Origin: 66-474 sp035277545
Lineage (GTDB): Bacteria; Pseudomonadota; Gammaproteobacteria; Xanthomonadales; Rhodanobacteraceae
Direction: 5' to 3'
Assembly: GCA_035277545.1 (NCBI GenBank)
Contig: DATEKI010000194.1
Span: 1 to 5,364, forward strand
DNA: 5,364 nt
Part shown: positions 5,203-5,364 of the stretch, one piece after another
Layout of the letters: every line of letters starts with the position of its first letter
How positions within the stretch are numbered: position 1 is the stretch's first letter
Notes under the pieces: generated by a model
Told to the model about the DNA's origin: nothing
The model's database searches: none
The model's input: only the letters and a program-made list of their open reading frames with translations
Program-made: the position numbers and the translations under genes

Positions 5203-5364
5203 TCACCGCTTGCGCAGGTGCAGGTGGCCCGCGTCGATCAGGGATGCGAGCAGGGTGATGCCACGTGGCTGCTGCGGCAATCCGGCGAGGCGGGCACCAT
5301 CGAATTCCCGCGCGCCCGATGCCAGTTCACGCGCCCAGCCGGGCGGTGCGTCGAAGGCCGTGCC
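5203..5364 (-). CDS. C-terminal end of an unidentified protein, possibly a RoxA/YcfD-like cupin hydroxylase (5' end missing)
   Basis: Fifty-three codons are open from the window edge to a TGA at 5203-5205 in the frame with GC-rich third positions; it is the only gene-like frame in this stretch. The peptide begins GTAFDAPPGWARELASGAR and ends LLASLIDAGHLHLRKR. The ending, a short helix followed by a strand, resembles the winged-helix C-terminus of ribosomal-oxygenase cupins (E. coli RoxA/YcfD ends in a similar helix-strand element). The similarity is only suggestive over so few residues, and the start and catalytic HxD...H residues would lie outside the window. That the reading frame is a real gene is likely; the function is a guess. 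Confidence 0.6.
   Translation of the reverse strand, partial: GTAFDAPPGWARELASGAREFDGARLAGLPQQPRGITLLASLIDAGHLHLRKR

Overview
The window looks like chromosomal DNA from a GC-rich gammaproteobacterium, most likely of the order Xanthomonadales (Xanthomonas/Lysobacter/Luteimonas relatives). This placement is inferred from the GC-rich third codon positions, the close resemblance of the SucB N-terminus to remembered xanthomonad sequences, and a GNAT gene next to sucA. No database search was possible. All genes are on the minus strand, so transcription runs from high to low coordinates.

In transcription order: (1) 5364-5203 is the last 53 codons of a gene cut by the window edge, possibly a RoxA/YcfD-like cupin hydroxylase. 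(2) 5124-4159 is a complete 321-residue protein with an ElaA-like GNAT acetyltransferase domain followed by an uncharacterised C-terminal domain. (3) 4158-3808 is a 351-base non-coding region with a TATAAT box near its upstream end, then about 290 bases packed with perfect inverted repeats. (4) 3807-958 is sucA, the E1 subunit of 2-oxoglutarate dehydrogenase, which probably starts at a GTG. (5) 957-860 is a 98-base gap with two strong stem-loops. (6) 859-1 is sucB, the E2 dihydrolipoyl succinyltransferase, cut before its catalytic DHxxxDG motif.

SucA decarboxylates 2-oxoglutarate with thiamine diphosphate and reductively succinylates the lipoyl lysine of SucB. SucB transfers the succinyl group to CoA, and E3 (expected beyond the left edge) reoxidises the lipoamide. 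The two genes form the usual sucAB operon of the TCA cycle.

The protein content is ordinary. The most interesting part is the sucA 5' leader. It holds at least seven consecutive stem-loops of different sequence, a 10-base repeat that permits arm swapping, and an 8-base perfect complement that can pair with the edge of the sucA Shine-Dalgarno and competes with a local hairpin. This has the layout of a cis-acting translational switch. It would parallel the sucA RNA motifs known in Burkholderiales and Pseudomonadales, but nothing in the sequence identifies a ligand.
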